A stretch of 64,000 nucleotides of DNA, taken from assembly GCA_950295325.1 (NCBI GenBank), contig OX485805.1, forward strand, positions 41,502,758 through 41,566,757, in the 5' to 3' direction. The translations under genes and the position numbers were made by a program. The notes under the pieces are model-generated. The model saw only the letters and a list, made by a program, of their open reading frames with translations, did not search any database and was not told the origin of the DNA. Below, piece after piece: positions 1 through 10,362 of the stretch. This DNA is from Polytrichum commune. Taxonomy: Eukaryota; Streptophyta; Polytrichopsida; Polytrichales; Polytrichaceae. Position 1 is the stretch's first letter, and each line of letters starts with the position of its first letter.

Positions 1-80
1 ATATATTGTTTGGGTATATGCATAGATGTATGTCTATCTATGGATATTGCTAGATACATAGACCATACTCACAGGTGATA

Positions 81-320
81 TTTACAAACGCACGTTCGTA
101 AACTCTTAGCCATCACATGTGATTGAATCATTAATACAAATGCGTTCATTTGTGATTTACGAACGCGCGTTTGTAAACTCTCAATCACCATATATGTTTC
201 AACCAATACTATAAATGCGTTGATTTGTGATTTACGAACGTGCGTTTGTAAACTCTCAACCATCATCTATGTTTGAACCAATACTACAAATGCATTGATT
301 TGTGATTTGTGATTTATATT
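81..320. repeat. 75-bp tandem repeat carrying the 22-bp palindrome
   Basis: Three units start at 81, 156 and 231, exactly 75 bp apart; a fourth decayed one runs into 320. Each unit opens with a version of the palindrome TTTACGAACG-NN-CGTTCGTAAA (81-102, 156-177, 231-252), followed by an AT-rich spacer with a conserved tail before the next unit. The array stops at the outer end of the foldback-like element (321), so it is either an older array the element landed beside or a decayed outer part of it. Confidence 0.85.
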
Positions 321-722
321 TGTACCATAGGTTGGTTGAAGCTTAGAAACATTGGATCTGGATTCGGTTTGCGAAAACCACCTTTGACCAAAAACGTTAG
401 CTAGTCATAAGGATCCGAAAACTCCACTATAGGTTGTAGAAGGTTACAAATGCCAGCTCTAAGCTTATATTATGGAAATAACATCTAAAAGTTGGCCATT
501 CAGACCAAAAACGTGAGCTCGTAGGTAGTGTCCAAGACATATTTTTTAGCCTTAAACGGAAGTTTAAGGCGATCATACGTCAAAGGAGTTTTCTAGAGAT
601 GCACTAGGTTGGGAGGTGTTTTTGCAAGGCTTGGAAATGACTAGCAAGAAAAGAGTTAATGTAGCAAGGAAGGATTGCAAACACCCATCAACAATGGGCT
701 TTCATATATACGTACTATGCAG
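321..722 (+). repeat. Left unique arm of the foldback-like element
   Basis: This pairs with 4768-5170 in reverse orientation. Homology stays clear up to a shared segment reading ACAATGGGCTTTCATATATA followed by CGTACT near 718, after which each side enters its palindrome array. Confidence 0.85.
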
Positions 723-1240
723 CATTTGGTTGCTGCGCAGAAGTTTACGAAAATGTGGGCCGATGTTTATGAACGCCCGTTCGTAAATGTGCATCGAGGT
801 TTACGAACGCCCGTTCGTAAATGTGGGCCGAGGTTTACGAACGCACGTTCGTAAATGTGGGCCGAGGTTTACGAACGCACGTTCGTAACTGTGCAGCACT
901 TGGTTGCTGCGCAGAAGCTTACGAAAATGTAGGCCGATGTATACGAACGCCCGTTCGTAAATGTGTGCCGATGTTTACGAACGCACGTTCATAACTGTGC
1001 AGCACTTGGTTGCTGCAAAGAAGTGTACGAAAATGTGGGCCGAGGTTTACGAACGCCCGTTCGTAAATGTGCGCTGACGTTTACGAACGCACGTTCGTAA
1101 CTATGCAGCACTTAGTTGCTGCGCAGAAGTGTACGAAAATGTGGGCCGAGGTTTACGAACGGGCGTTCGTAAATGTGGCGGAGATTTACGAACGCCCGTT
1201 CGTAAATGTGGGCCGACGTTTACGAACGCACGTTCGTAAA
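718..1240. repeat. Left array of 22-bp palindromes (11 copies)
   Basis: Copies of TTTACGAACG-NN-CGTTCGTAAA start at 766, 800, 834, 868, 940, 974, 1046, 1080, 1152, 1185 and 1219. The two spacer bases vary (CC, CA, GG). Spacing is about 34 bp, interrupted by a second motif, GCAGCACTTGGTTGCTGC, near 718, 891, 1000 and 1104, which makes a higher-order unit of about 105-170 bp. A reading frame crosses the array only because the unit lacks stops in that frame; its protein is the same short repeat over and over and is not counted as a gene. Confidence 0.9.
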
Positions 1241-4203
1241 ACTCCGGAATACGCGGCGGTATATGCGGTGGATATACGTTGTACATACATGAAGTGTGTA
1301 GTGTGGACGTATAGAAATGTGATATTATGCGCGCACTCCTACAAGTCTCTAGAGGAGTCTCTAGAGCATGCCGCAAAAAAGAGCTATGGTGTGGGGGGGA
1401 AGACCTTTAAGTACTGCTCTAGGGCGATTCAAAATCCCTTGGATGCTCTTTAAAAAGCGGATTCCCGCCGCCTACCTTAACCTAACAATATGTCATTCTA
1501 TCCATGCGAAACATGTATGACGCTATGTATGGAACATGTATGGCATGCATGCAACATATTGAAAATATTAATGTCGCTCGCACACCTTAGGTGTTACCAA
1601 GGCCTCAGGATAGAAACATAAATACTATAATAGTCAAATGTTATTGAAATATGATGATGCTTAACATTAAATAAATGATTTGCGACCAAGTTATGAAATC
1701 CAAGTTTTTGGGCAATTGATACCTATATGTTACCAAGGTCTAAGTGATATATATATATACACATATATACAATGAGGTAGGAGTGGGTCAAAATTAGTTG
1801 TGGAGGCCCCTAAAATTGCATATATTATATGATTCACATCAAAACATGTCCAGAATATGCTCACTAAGTGTGTGGCCACCAATAAAAAGTCGGATTAATT
1901 TGGAATGGCTTGTAAGGTAGAGGAAGGATATGATATGAAACCATACCTAGGTATAATGTAGGTCTTAATTTAAGTGCAAACCTAGATGTGGAAAGATTGA
2001 ATTAATCCGGAATGTGTGGCAAGATTGAAATTAATTTGGAATGGTACATAAGGTAGAGTAAGCATATGAATTCAAAACATACCTAGGTCGAGTCACACTA
2101 ATTGCATGTTTTTGCATCCTACGAGAAGTAGGTGCATAACTAAAAGTATTCATTTAAAGTTGAGTCTTAAGACATGCATGTTAGAATAAGATTAAGTATG
2201 GACTGTGTGATCAAAATGCACTCAACATTATTAAGGTGAAAGAGGAAGAATTCCAAACTTCACTTTTGACATAAACCAAAGTTGTATCTCAAATCCAATT
2301 TTGAATCTTGAAATGACAATCGGCATGATTCTCAATAGTTGTTATTAACCGGATGAAGCAATATCCAATCCAACCAACATTGGTAGACCAGTTGGACATG
2401 CCCACATACCACAACATGGCCACATATTTTGAATATTGGTAAGATTAAAAGATTTAGGGATGTAGGGTTTAGGGTTTGGGGTTAGGGTTTGTGAAAGTTG
2501 TGCATGTCCGACAGTTAATACAATAGATTACACACACAAACGATATTGACTACTCAATAGCCCATATTGCACTCACTTAATTATGTAGAATGCACATTTT
2601 ATACTTGCCAAACATCTGATCACATGGCTCAAGTACACTTAGTTCAAGTTGAAGTTAAAGTTCAATGCACTATACAAATGTTAGTTCAAGTTGACACCTA
2701 ATTATATGAATTGATGACATGTTCGAAATTGAATTTCCCTCCACCTCTACTAAAATTAAGTTCACTCCCTCCCCCCAATCTCAAATTGTGTATTTTATGA
2801 AGCTAATAATGATTAGAGGAACTAATGAACAACTTGAAAGATATTTCATTCTTGAAAACATTATATTTCAAAACACCATATGAGCATCCTTGGGGTTGGA
2901 TTCTTCAACAAATTTCTACTAAATGATGTGCATTGTTCACTACAAATTTATACTCCCTATGTACCTAATGTTTACAAAAGAACCAAATGTATAGGGACTA
3001 ATAGAATGGGGAGAAAAAATTCATTTGTATTTATACTAAGCTATTCAAATCAATATGATAAACACCTATACTACATATACATAATACAAAACATGAATTA
3101 AGCATGCCTTCATTACTTACAAATTCTACTTTTATTTTCATGCAAGAGAGTCATCGAACGTTTTTCCATCCTAACAAGTATGGACAAGGTAGTCATATGA
3201 CTGCCTCCATAATATGACAACAATTCATGTATCGTAACTTGGATGAAACTAACACATTTCAATGGTAACAAATTCCCTCCCCGCCCCCACCCCTATCCCA
3301 TCCCATCCCATCCCATCCCATCCCATCCCATCCCCTCCCCACACCCCATCCCACCACATCCCAACCCTTCCCACGTGCAGGAGGCCACGTAGCAACGATA
3401 GGGAAACCCTAACGGCGTTGGCTACCTCCCCGCACCCCTTCTTCTCCTTTCATTGTCATTTGGAGCATAGAAAGAAGAAGCGGAACGCTAAGCACATGCG
3501 GAGCGGAGCTCTTGTCATTTCTTACTCATATATTTTCTTTGTTTTGTTGGCGCTCGTGTTTGAGAGTCGCAGATCTCTTTTGAGAGTTGCAAGTTTGCTA
3601 GTAGAGAGCTTGAGAGCTACAAACTTGAAAGTTGCATACACATAAGAGTTGTTGCAAGGGTATGTATGTAACGTGCGAGGGCTTAAGAGTGTGAGGGAGG
3701 AATGACTAATGTGAGGGTGCAGTAGATTGAATTTACAATTCTGAGGTTTTCGAAGTTTTTCACTAAATGAGGAAGCACAAGTTTTGGATGTATACCAATT
3801 CAACGTGCATAGTGTAATCCTCCTGAACTCACTTCCTTCACATTTTGAAATTTTTTTCATTGTTGAATTCCATGTGTTTTTTTCCATGTATGTTGAGCTT
3901 TGGCATGTTTTGTTTGCAAGCTTCCCCATGTTTTTCGATTTAGTGTTCTCTCACAACCTGAAACTCAATTTTGATTTCATTCGGTTGTTTCAATTTTTAT
4001 CGTTCTCAATTTTTATCTTCACTTGCAGTATGCAAAGGCACCAATTCAAGGTTGATAGGTATCAATCACAAACCAAAAGTGGCAAGATGCAATGGACAAA
4101 TTACTGATACATATCAACCACTCCATTATAGACCAATGCATATTTGTATTTGTTTATATATGAATATAAAAACCATATGTACATGCGTAAATACCGGAGC
4201 ATG
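1241..4203. other. Loop of the foldback-like element, no gene recognised
   Basis: About 3 kb of AT-rich DNA between the two palindrome arrays. It contains a degenerate plant-telomere-like run (about 2461-2490, TTTAGGG variants), a pyrimidine microsatellite of CCCAT units (about 3295-3340), then a short GC-rich stretch with a CACGTG G-box (3372-3377) and an AAACCCTAA telo-box (3404-3412), both common in plant promoters. Short open frames follow (3262-3645, 3784-4107), but none resembles a known protein. If the element ever carried a gene, this promoter-like stretch is where I would place its start. Confidence 0.5.
3295..3345 (+). repeat. CCCAT microsatellite
   Basis: Perfect to near-perfect CCCAT units lie in tandem, continuing as imperfect C-rich sequence to about 3370. 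It sits inside the loop of the foldback-like element, upstream of the G-box and telo-box. Confidence 0.85.
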
Positions 4204-4711
4204 TTTACGAACGGGCGTTCGTAAACTTCAGCGCAACAACCAAGTGCTGCACAGTTACGAACGTGCGTTCGTAAACTTCTGCGCAGCAGCCAAGTGCTGC
4301 ACAGTTAGTAAATGTACGCCGACTTTTACAAACGGGCGTTCGTAAACCTCGGCCCACATTTACGAACGGGCGTTCGTTAACCTCGGCCCACATTTACGAA
4401 CGGGCGTTCGTAAACCTCGGCCCACATTTTCGTAAACTTCTGCGCAACAACGAAGTGCTGCACAGTTAGTAAATGTGCGCCGACTTTTACGAACGGGCGT
4501 TCGTAAACCTCGGCCCACATTTTCGTAAACTTCTGCTCATCAACCAAGTGTTGCACTGTTACGAACGTGCGTTTGTAAACCTCGACGAGTATTTACAAAT
4601 GCGCGTTTGTAAACCTTGGCCAACAACAAAGGTTGCATATTTACGAACATGCAATTGTGAACTTCGGCGTAATAACCAAGGGCTGCATGTTTACAAATAC
4701 ACGCTCATAAA
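4204..4711. repeat. Right array of 22-bp palindromes (about 10 copies)
   Basis: Copies start at 4204, 4254, 4325, 4359, 4393, 4486, 4558, 4592, 4640 and 4690. The arrangement mirrors the left array, including the GCAGCACTTGG-type spacer motif in reverse. Copies near the loop are close to perfect, while those at 4592, 4640 and 4690, next to the unique arm, are degraded. Confidence 0.9.
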
Positions 4712-4767
4712 CCTTGGCTACATACAATGAAAATGTGCACCACCCCCCTGCTACAATAATCAATAGC

Positions 4768-5170
4768 GAATAGGAGTACGTATATATGAAAGCCCATTGT
4801 TAATGGGTGTTTGCAGTCCTTCCTTGCTACATTAATTATGTTGTTGCTAGTCATTTCCAAGCCTTGCAAAAACACCTCCCAACCTAGTGCATCTCTAGAA
4901 AACTCCTTTGACGTATGATCGCCTTAAACTTATGTTTAAGGCTTAAAAATATGTCTTGGACACTACCTACGAGCTCACGTTTTTGGTCTGAATGGCCAAC
5001 TTTTAGATGTTGTTTCCATAATATAAGCTTAGAGCTGGCATCTCTAACCTTCTACAACCTATAGTGGAGTTTTCGGGTCCTTATGACTAGCTGACGTTTT
5101 TGGTCAAAGGTGGTTTTCGCAAACCGAATCCAGATCCAACGTTTCTAAGCTTCAACCAACCTATGGTACA
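4768..5170 (-). repeat. Right unique arm of the foldback-like element
   Basis: Reverse complement of 321-722. The outermost matched bases are TGTACCATAG read inwards from 5170; the next base out does not match on the two sides. Confidence 0.85.
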
Positions 5171-6195
5171 TTTTTCAAGTCATTCTAACTATTTGCTCTA
5201 GACGTCTCCTATGAGTGTCACGTTCGCGCATACCCACCCTTTCTACTTTCTAATGCATTCTTTGTTCCTACATGACAAGTTGTCCAATGCACATTTTCAA
5301 TAACACCTTCAACACCTTTGTCTTGCCAACACTAAGGACTATGTTATCTTAGAAGGAGAGCAGTAATAGGAGAATGCCAACAATGAATCTACTCTTCAAA
5401 TCCCTCTTTCAACACTTTGTTGCTTGTTTTCCAAGACTGTTGTCCGTCTGGACTGCCTCACATTTCTAGGTCTAAACTTACAAGCATACACACCTTCTCT
5501 AAGAGTCTAAGCTATCTTCACATATGTGTACTAAGAGAGCCAAAAGGTTCTAGGACAATCTTTATATACCTCAAAACAACTACCTACTAGGTGGGTCAAC
5601 TTGGTAGGTTACCACCCTGTCAAAACACTGCAACTAGCTGTCCTCACGCGTTTTTGCCCTTTGTCCAATACATGACCAACTGGCACATTGAGGTCATAAA
5701 AAATGATCAACTAGTCAAAGAAATGCAATGCTATTTAATAACTTTGGACCAACAAGTCATTATCTGACCAACTAAATTATTAACACCAAATAATTACTAC
5801 TACTGAATAAATTGCTCAGTAGTAAAACAGTAAAGAACCAATTAGTGGACGTTTTAACAACTAATTGCATTAGGGACAAATTTGACGTCAACTAGTAAAC
5901 TAGCATTCTTTTGCCCTTTCGACAATTCGTGTCCAACTAGTCAGTTTTTGATGGGTTGGTTTACTATGAACATTTTATGTTCTTAAAACACGGTGCTAAC
6001 TTCTACCTTAACTTCTATCTTATCTATGTTTGTGCAAATAAACGAAACCACTATACATATTTGCAAACACACATTCGTAAAAATACGTAATGTTGATTTA
6101 CACATTACACATTACACTGATTTACGAACGGTTGTTCGTAAATATGCTACCAAAATCTACTTTAACAATTGAATGTGGATATACTTTATATTGTG
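5171..6195. other. AT-rich region, no gene; two palindrome copies at its end
   Basis: No coding frame of note. Two solo copies of the 22-bp palindrome lie at 6060-6081 (degraded) and 6121-6142 (both halves largely intact), about 0.9 kb beyond the foldback-like element. Confidence 0.7.
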
Positions 6196-6490
6196 CATAA
6201 AGTATGGTTTTGGAGAACACGGTGCCCATTTTCAAGTTCCTCATCTGTGATCTCCCAAGCCCTTGCCTCGTTCTCGGCCAAGAAGTATGCGATGAGCTAA
6301 TTGACAAGAATGGTGTGCCAATGCCCAAGTTGGTGGTCGAGGCGGAGGGCAACATTTCCTCAAGGTCTTGAGGTCCAGGTTGTGGCTAGAAGTCCCCCTA
6401 TTGGAGGGAGTCCCCCACGGGAGCTGGCCAACTCCAGAGAACACCCTCCTCATCGACGACAACACCGCCAAGAGCCTTCTTTGTCCCCTC
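6196..6490 (+). pseudogene. FCP1/NLI-type (HAD) phosphatase-like gene fragment, frameshifted
   Basis: Three consecutive pieces in different frames together resemble the second half of an FCP1-homology domain. The first piece (about 6196-6300) reads ...FSAKKYAMS then a stop. The next frame (to about 6360) reads CDELIDKNGVPMPKL. The third (about 6350-6490) reads WLEVP...GSWPTPENTLLIDDNTAKSLL. The segment ENTLLIDDNTAKSLL fits the conserved IDD motif near the end of the domain in plant FCP/NLI-type phosphatases. At least two frameshifts and no visible start make this a broken fragment, perhaps captured by a transposon, since palindromes of the foldback type lie just upstream. The family is recognised from motifs by eye only. 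Confidence 0.4.
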
Positions 6491-6584
6491 CTATTCTTTC
6501 ACCGTTGCTCTCATTTTCTTGCATCTGCATGTTATGCACTTTACGAGCGCCCATCCCAAACCGCCCCTCCTTAATTTACCCACT

Positions 6585-7005
6585 CCACTCTGTCTATGAT
6601 ATTGTTTCACAGGTCGCTCCACGCTCGTTTGGTGGCCGACCCTCCTTGACTTCTTCATTGGAGACGCACACAACTCAAGGTTGCATCTTCCGAGTCCGAT
6701 CGTTGTTTGGCCCTCTGGAGAAGTGCAAGACATTCTCTCTTGCAGATGCCTTTGTATTCCACTACAATACCACTTCGTACAATTCGGGAGCGCATTTGGA
6801 CATATTGAAGAACGACACATATTCGAGGCCAGTCAACAAACTTGGCTATAGTTGCGGGCCGGAGATTTTCAAAGCTATAGAGGCCATTGGAGCATTACAG
6901 AGAGAAGCCACCGTAAAAGATATGGACATGGCCGCGAGAAAAAATATAGTGGGACGTACTAAGGTACAAATACCTATAACCGATAACTTAAGCATTTCAG
7001 CATAG
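6585..7005 (+). other. Open frame of unknown nature after the phosphatase fragment
   Basis: About 140 codons are open, ending in ...IPITDNLSISA and a stop at 7003-7005. The composition looks protein-like (for example KLGYSCGPEIFKAIEAIGA), but I recognise no family. It may be a further piece of the captured or decayed gene upstream, or chance. Confidence 0.25.
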
Positions 7006-7707
7006 CATATCTCGGGTTATCGAGAAGGAGTTTATTTTTGTGCGTAGGAAAATAAGGTTCATGAAGAATGAGCTTTTTTTCAAAATTGATTAAATAAAAT
7101 TAGAATTACTACAATTTTTTTTGTTCGAAAGTTGGTTTGAGCCCATAACCAACATATAGCTTCACCCATGACCAACAACAACTATTTTGACAACTTCCCC
7201 TCCACGAAGTCATATGGTCCTCACGTTTTATATATAAAAATAACGACTTCTAGTAAAGCCATGTGCGTTTATGCATAACTCTACTTATCGGTGATGGGTG
7301 CGTTATCGGTTATGGGTGTCTATACCTTAGTGGGACTATAAACGCCTACGGACTCCCTAAATGTGTGTAGGGGTAGAGCATAGTGCTTGGTTATCCATTC
7401 TATTTGAAGGTCTTCAAGACATTAATGGTATTTCCATTATGTTTGTATTTCAAACCCGTTGAATAGATTCAATTTCCAATCATTCTCCACATCTTCCTTT
7501 CCATTAGCAACAATTTGTCATTTTATACACATATGTTTTCATGTATGGTTCATTTTTTTGTTCACTTTGATGCATTTATGTTGATGATTATATCCAATGT
7601 TATACGTATGGTATTTTAATGTTGTTAACATTGGCTCAAATTTGAAAACCACGTCCTTGAATAGTCTCAAAATCATCAAAAAGTCTCCGATTACTGAATA
7701 TAGTGTT
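7006..7707. other. AT-rich intergenic stretch, nothing recognised
   Basis: No coding frame, structural RNA or repeat border seen. Confidence 0.6.
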
Positions 7708-9155
7708 TTCATTTAAAGGGGAGCCTGGGAGAGGATGGCTCATAATACTAGTAAGCACTTGGATCCCCTTTGTGGAGGTCGGAGTGGATAAAGCGTATGC
7801 AGTGTGTACGTTTGACAAATTTCATTTGACGTTCAACTTGAAATCTAAAGTGTCATGTGACATTTTCAAAAACGAAAATGAATGTCAATCGACATCCACA
7901 TTTTCTTGTAAAATGTCATTTCAATGTCACGTGTCTAGTAGTATGTGTCATTTCAATTTTTTTAAATGTCAATTGATGCGTGGTTTTTTTGTTGACAAGT
8001 CAAACTACATGTCAAAATCTAAATTGTGCGTGTCAATTGATGTGCATTTCATTTCTATGCAATTTTTTGCGTGTCAAATGCCAAAAACTTGCAATTCTTT
8101 TGTCACACATATACACTGAGTGTATGTTTGTAATATGAAGTGGTGTTCACAAGGCCATGGCTATAGGAGACAGGGGGAATTATCGTATGTGAGCGTACCT
8201 CTCATTCATTCAATATAAAAGCCTTGAAATATAGCAATACCATTACCACTTTAGCACTTATTAAATTATTTAAAGGAAAACCACATATTTGGAAATGGTA
8301 AATTTAAAATATAAAAAATTAATATGGGAAATTTGATTTTCCTTTGAATCCGGGATTGTCGAATTTAAAAGAGAAATGACAATGAATAGTTGCCTACAAA
8401 TGGCCAAGTGGTAAAGGTACTACATCAATCTGTGCACTATGTCCCTTTCAATGGTAAGTCACAAAAAGCATGACCTCAATGCTAATGAGGGTTTGGTAAT
8501 GTTTTTGACTTCCAAGTTTATTCCATGCTTTATCAACGGATCCACTTCGAAAATGAAATCCCAGTCAATTGCTTATTTACTCAATGGATGTGAACATATA
8601 TATTGGATTTTGGACTTTGAAGATGAAGTGCACTCAATATGGGTTATATGGTCAAGCGACCTTCAAGAATGCAAGGGCAATTTTATTTTTCAAAGTCGGA
8701 CAGAGCGGGCAGGGAGCATGGACTTCATCCCGGCAGTGAAGCGACCGTGCCCGGCGAGGAACCCAACCCTGGCCATATGTGATCTAGCCTGATGCGTATT
8801 TTGAGAGGAGATGCTCAAAGTATAAGATGGGGGGGAGGGGTCTGTAACTTAATGTGCAAGTCCTTGCCCAATCCATGAGATTTAGTTTTTGACCTCGATA
8901 AAATTTGGAACAAGTGTGAATGGGAGTAGCTCATACATGTGGAAGAAATGATGAAGTAGAGTGAGAAGCATAGATAATGGGGGGGGGGAGGTTTAACTTA
9001 GGAGGTCGAGAGAACAAGGTGCGTCCTCGTGATCTTATCGCTCATGTTTTTCTTATAGCTCATGGTTGGGAAGAACTAGCTTTTGAAAAATACACATCAC
9101 TCTATTTTGGTGGAAGTTGCACCCAAGGGGAATTCTAACCTGTTTACCACATAGC
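7708..9155 (+). repeat. Repeat R1, copy 1
   Basis: This matches 28267-29430 in the same direction from TTCATTTAAAGGGGAGC to ACCACATAGC, with scattered substitutions and small indels. The main length difference is a 319-bp MITE at 7800-8118 that copy 2 lacks. An internal section (about 8440-8720) also occurs inverted at about 16545-16895 and 24440-24764. A frame open over 8439-8792 corresponds to frames in those copies (shared words SHK.H.L.ANEG, LTSK, EVHSIW, LQECK), so this section may descend from coding DNA, but I cannot name the protein. Confidence 0.85.
7800..8118 (+). mobile_element. hAT-type MITE with 8-bp target duplication
   Basis: The 319-bp insertion has terminal inverted repeats: CAGTGTGTACGTTTGACAAA at the left, and the complement of CAGTGTATATGTGTGACAAA at the right. 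Flanks are AGCGTATG (7792-7799) and AGTGTATG (8119-8126), an 8-bp duplication with one difference. The R1 copy at 28351-28358 has the site once (AGTGTGTG) and no insertion, which is the empty site. Eight-bp duplications and CA...TG ends are typical of hAT elements. A partial inverted copy lies at 17745-17842. Confidence 0.8.
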
Positions 9156-10362
9156 TTCGAGTTTGTTCAAGGATTAAGCACCCACACAATCAAGAATTAG
9201 ATCATAGAATTATGTGACTTATCTTCAAATACCCTATGCGACCATAAGCAGGCTGGCTGTGAACAATTTGTTTTGACCCCTTTGGCACTTGTTTTGGTAG
9301 TTTTGAGATTGTTTCAACTACTTCTCTTGTTCATGTTGGGTTCCACATTGTCATGCCACGTGGATAATTTTGATTCAACAAAGTTAGCTATCTTTGGATG
9401 AATTCAAATGTGGGAGTGTTCTCTCGACAAGTTTACAGTGGAACCCGTCCTCGGATGCCTACTTGACATTTGTGAGCTCTGTGGTTAAGGGGCAACATAT
9501 CTTAAACATGGTTTTCTTGTTGATCTCCATGCGCAAATGATTCCAATTGATCTAAAAATTTGCATGACACGCAAACATACAAGATCCTTACCATCCAATG
9601 TTGGATTTTTGAGCTTCACATGTCTTGGTGGTGTAAATTCATGTGGAAGGTGCGCAGTTGTGACACCATTGCCTCAAAATTTGTAAAGCTTCCCAAAAAA
9701 TCACAAAATAATGGTTCCAAGATTTGTGAGCAAATATTAGTAGGTGTGTTTCCCTTTTTTTTTATGAGGGTAACTTTTTTCATCTGGAGATGATTTGAGT
9801 GGAGGTTTGATAAAAAGAACCAACTCCAATCTAATTTCTAAACTATTGCCCCCCAAGTCACTATATTTATATCCTACATAACAAAGTTTAATCATTTAAA
9901 ATTTGGACTTTGAAGTAATCACCTCTAATCTGCAAACATCTATACGGTTAGATTTGTCAAAGAAACTCTAGAACTTCAAATATAATCACTGAAATTGATA
10001 TCACATTATTTGGGTAGATTTGATTAAAATTGGGAATGGGAAGTTAGGGGGTTGACAAATGGTTTTGAAACACACACTACAAATGTCCAATATTCTTTGG
10101 AAAGGTCATGAAATTAATAGATAAATTGATTATGTGACCTCTTCAAAACTCCATACAAAAGCATTTATTGAACACAAGAAAATTAAACTATATATGTCTA
10201 GACTAACTTCATCTCCCATCCACATAATCACCTCATGATCATCTTCCATAATGATTGAGTACACTACCTAGCCAAGTATAAAATCATTACTAAAATCAAA
10301 ATGCAAATTCAAAAGTCTTAAATACATCTACAATGAAATTCAAGTACTATCTACCATCAATT
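9156..10362. other. Intergenic region downstream of the ROCO gene, nothing recognised
   Basis: AT-rich. Any 3' untranslated region of the minus-strand ROCO gene would lie in its right part; no clear polyadenylation signal stood out. Confidence 0.5.

Larger units (their letters stand above)
321..5170. mobile_element. Foldback-like (long terminal inverted repeat) element
   Basis: The sequence from 321 inwards is the near-perfect reverse complement of the sequence from 5170 inwards, beginning TGTACCATAGGTTGGTTGAA. The unique arm is about 400 bp on each side (321-722 and about 4768-5170) with few mismatches by eye. Inside each arm lies an array of 22-bp palindromes (718-1240 and 4204-4711), so the whole stem could reach 0.9-1 kb with a loop of about 3 kb. 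Long inverted arms built from tandem subrepeats are the hallmark of foldback elements, which in plants are usually linked to Mutator-like transposases. I see no transposase gene inside and no clean target duplication (flanks ATTTATATT and TTTTTCAAG), so the family is an inference. Confidence 0.75.

Noticed and set aside
1067-1453. 128-codon frame across the left palindrome array
   Set aside because: Its protein is a repeated YERAFVNVG..RTHVRK pattern produced by the DNA repeat, and the opposite strand gives an equally open frame.
2461-2490. Telomere-like TTTAGGG run
   Set aside because: Only a few imperfect units; such short interstitial runs are common in plants and do not indicate a chromosome end.
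3262-3645. 127-codon frame starting in the CCCAT microsatellite
   Set aside because: The first third is simple-repeat translation and the rest matches no family; better read as promoter or leader sequence.
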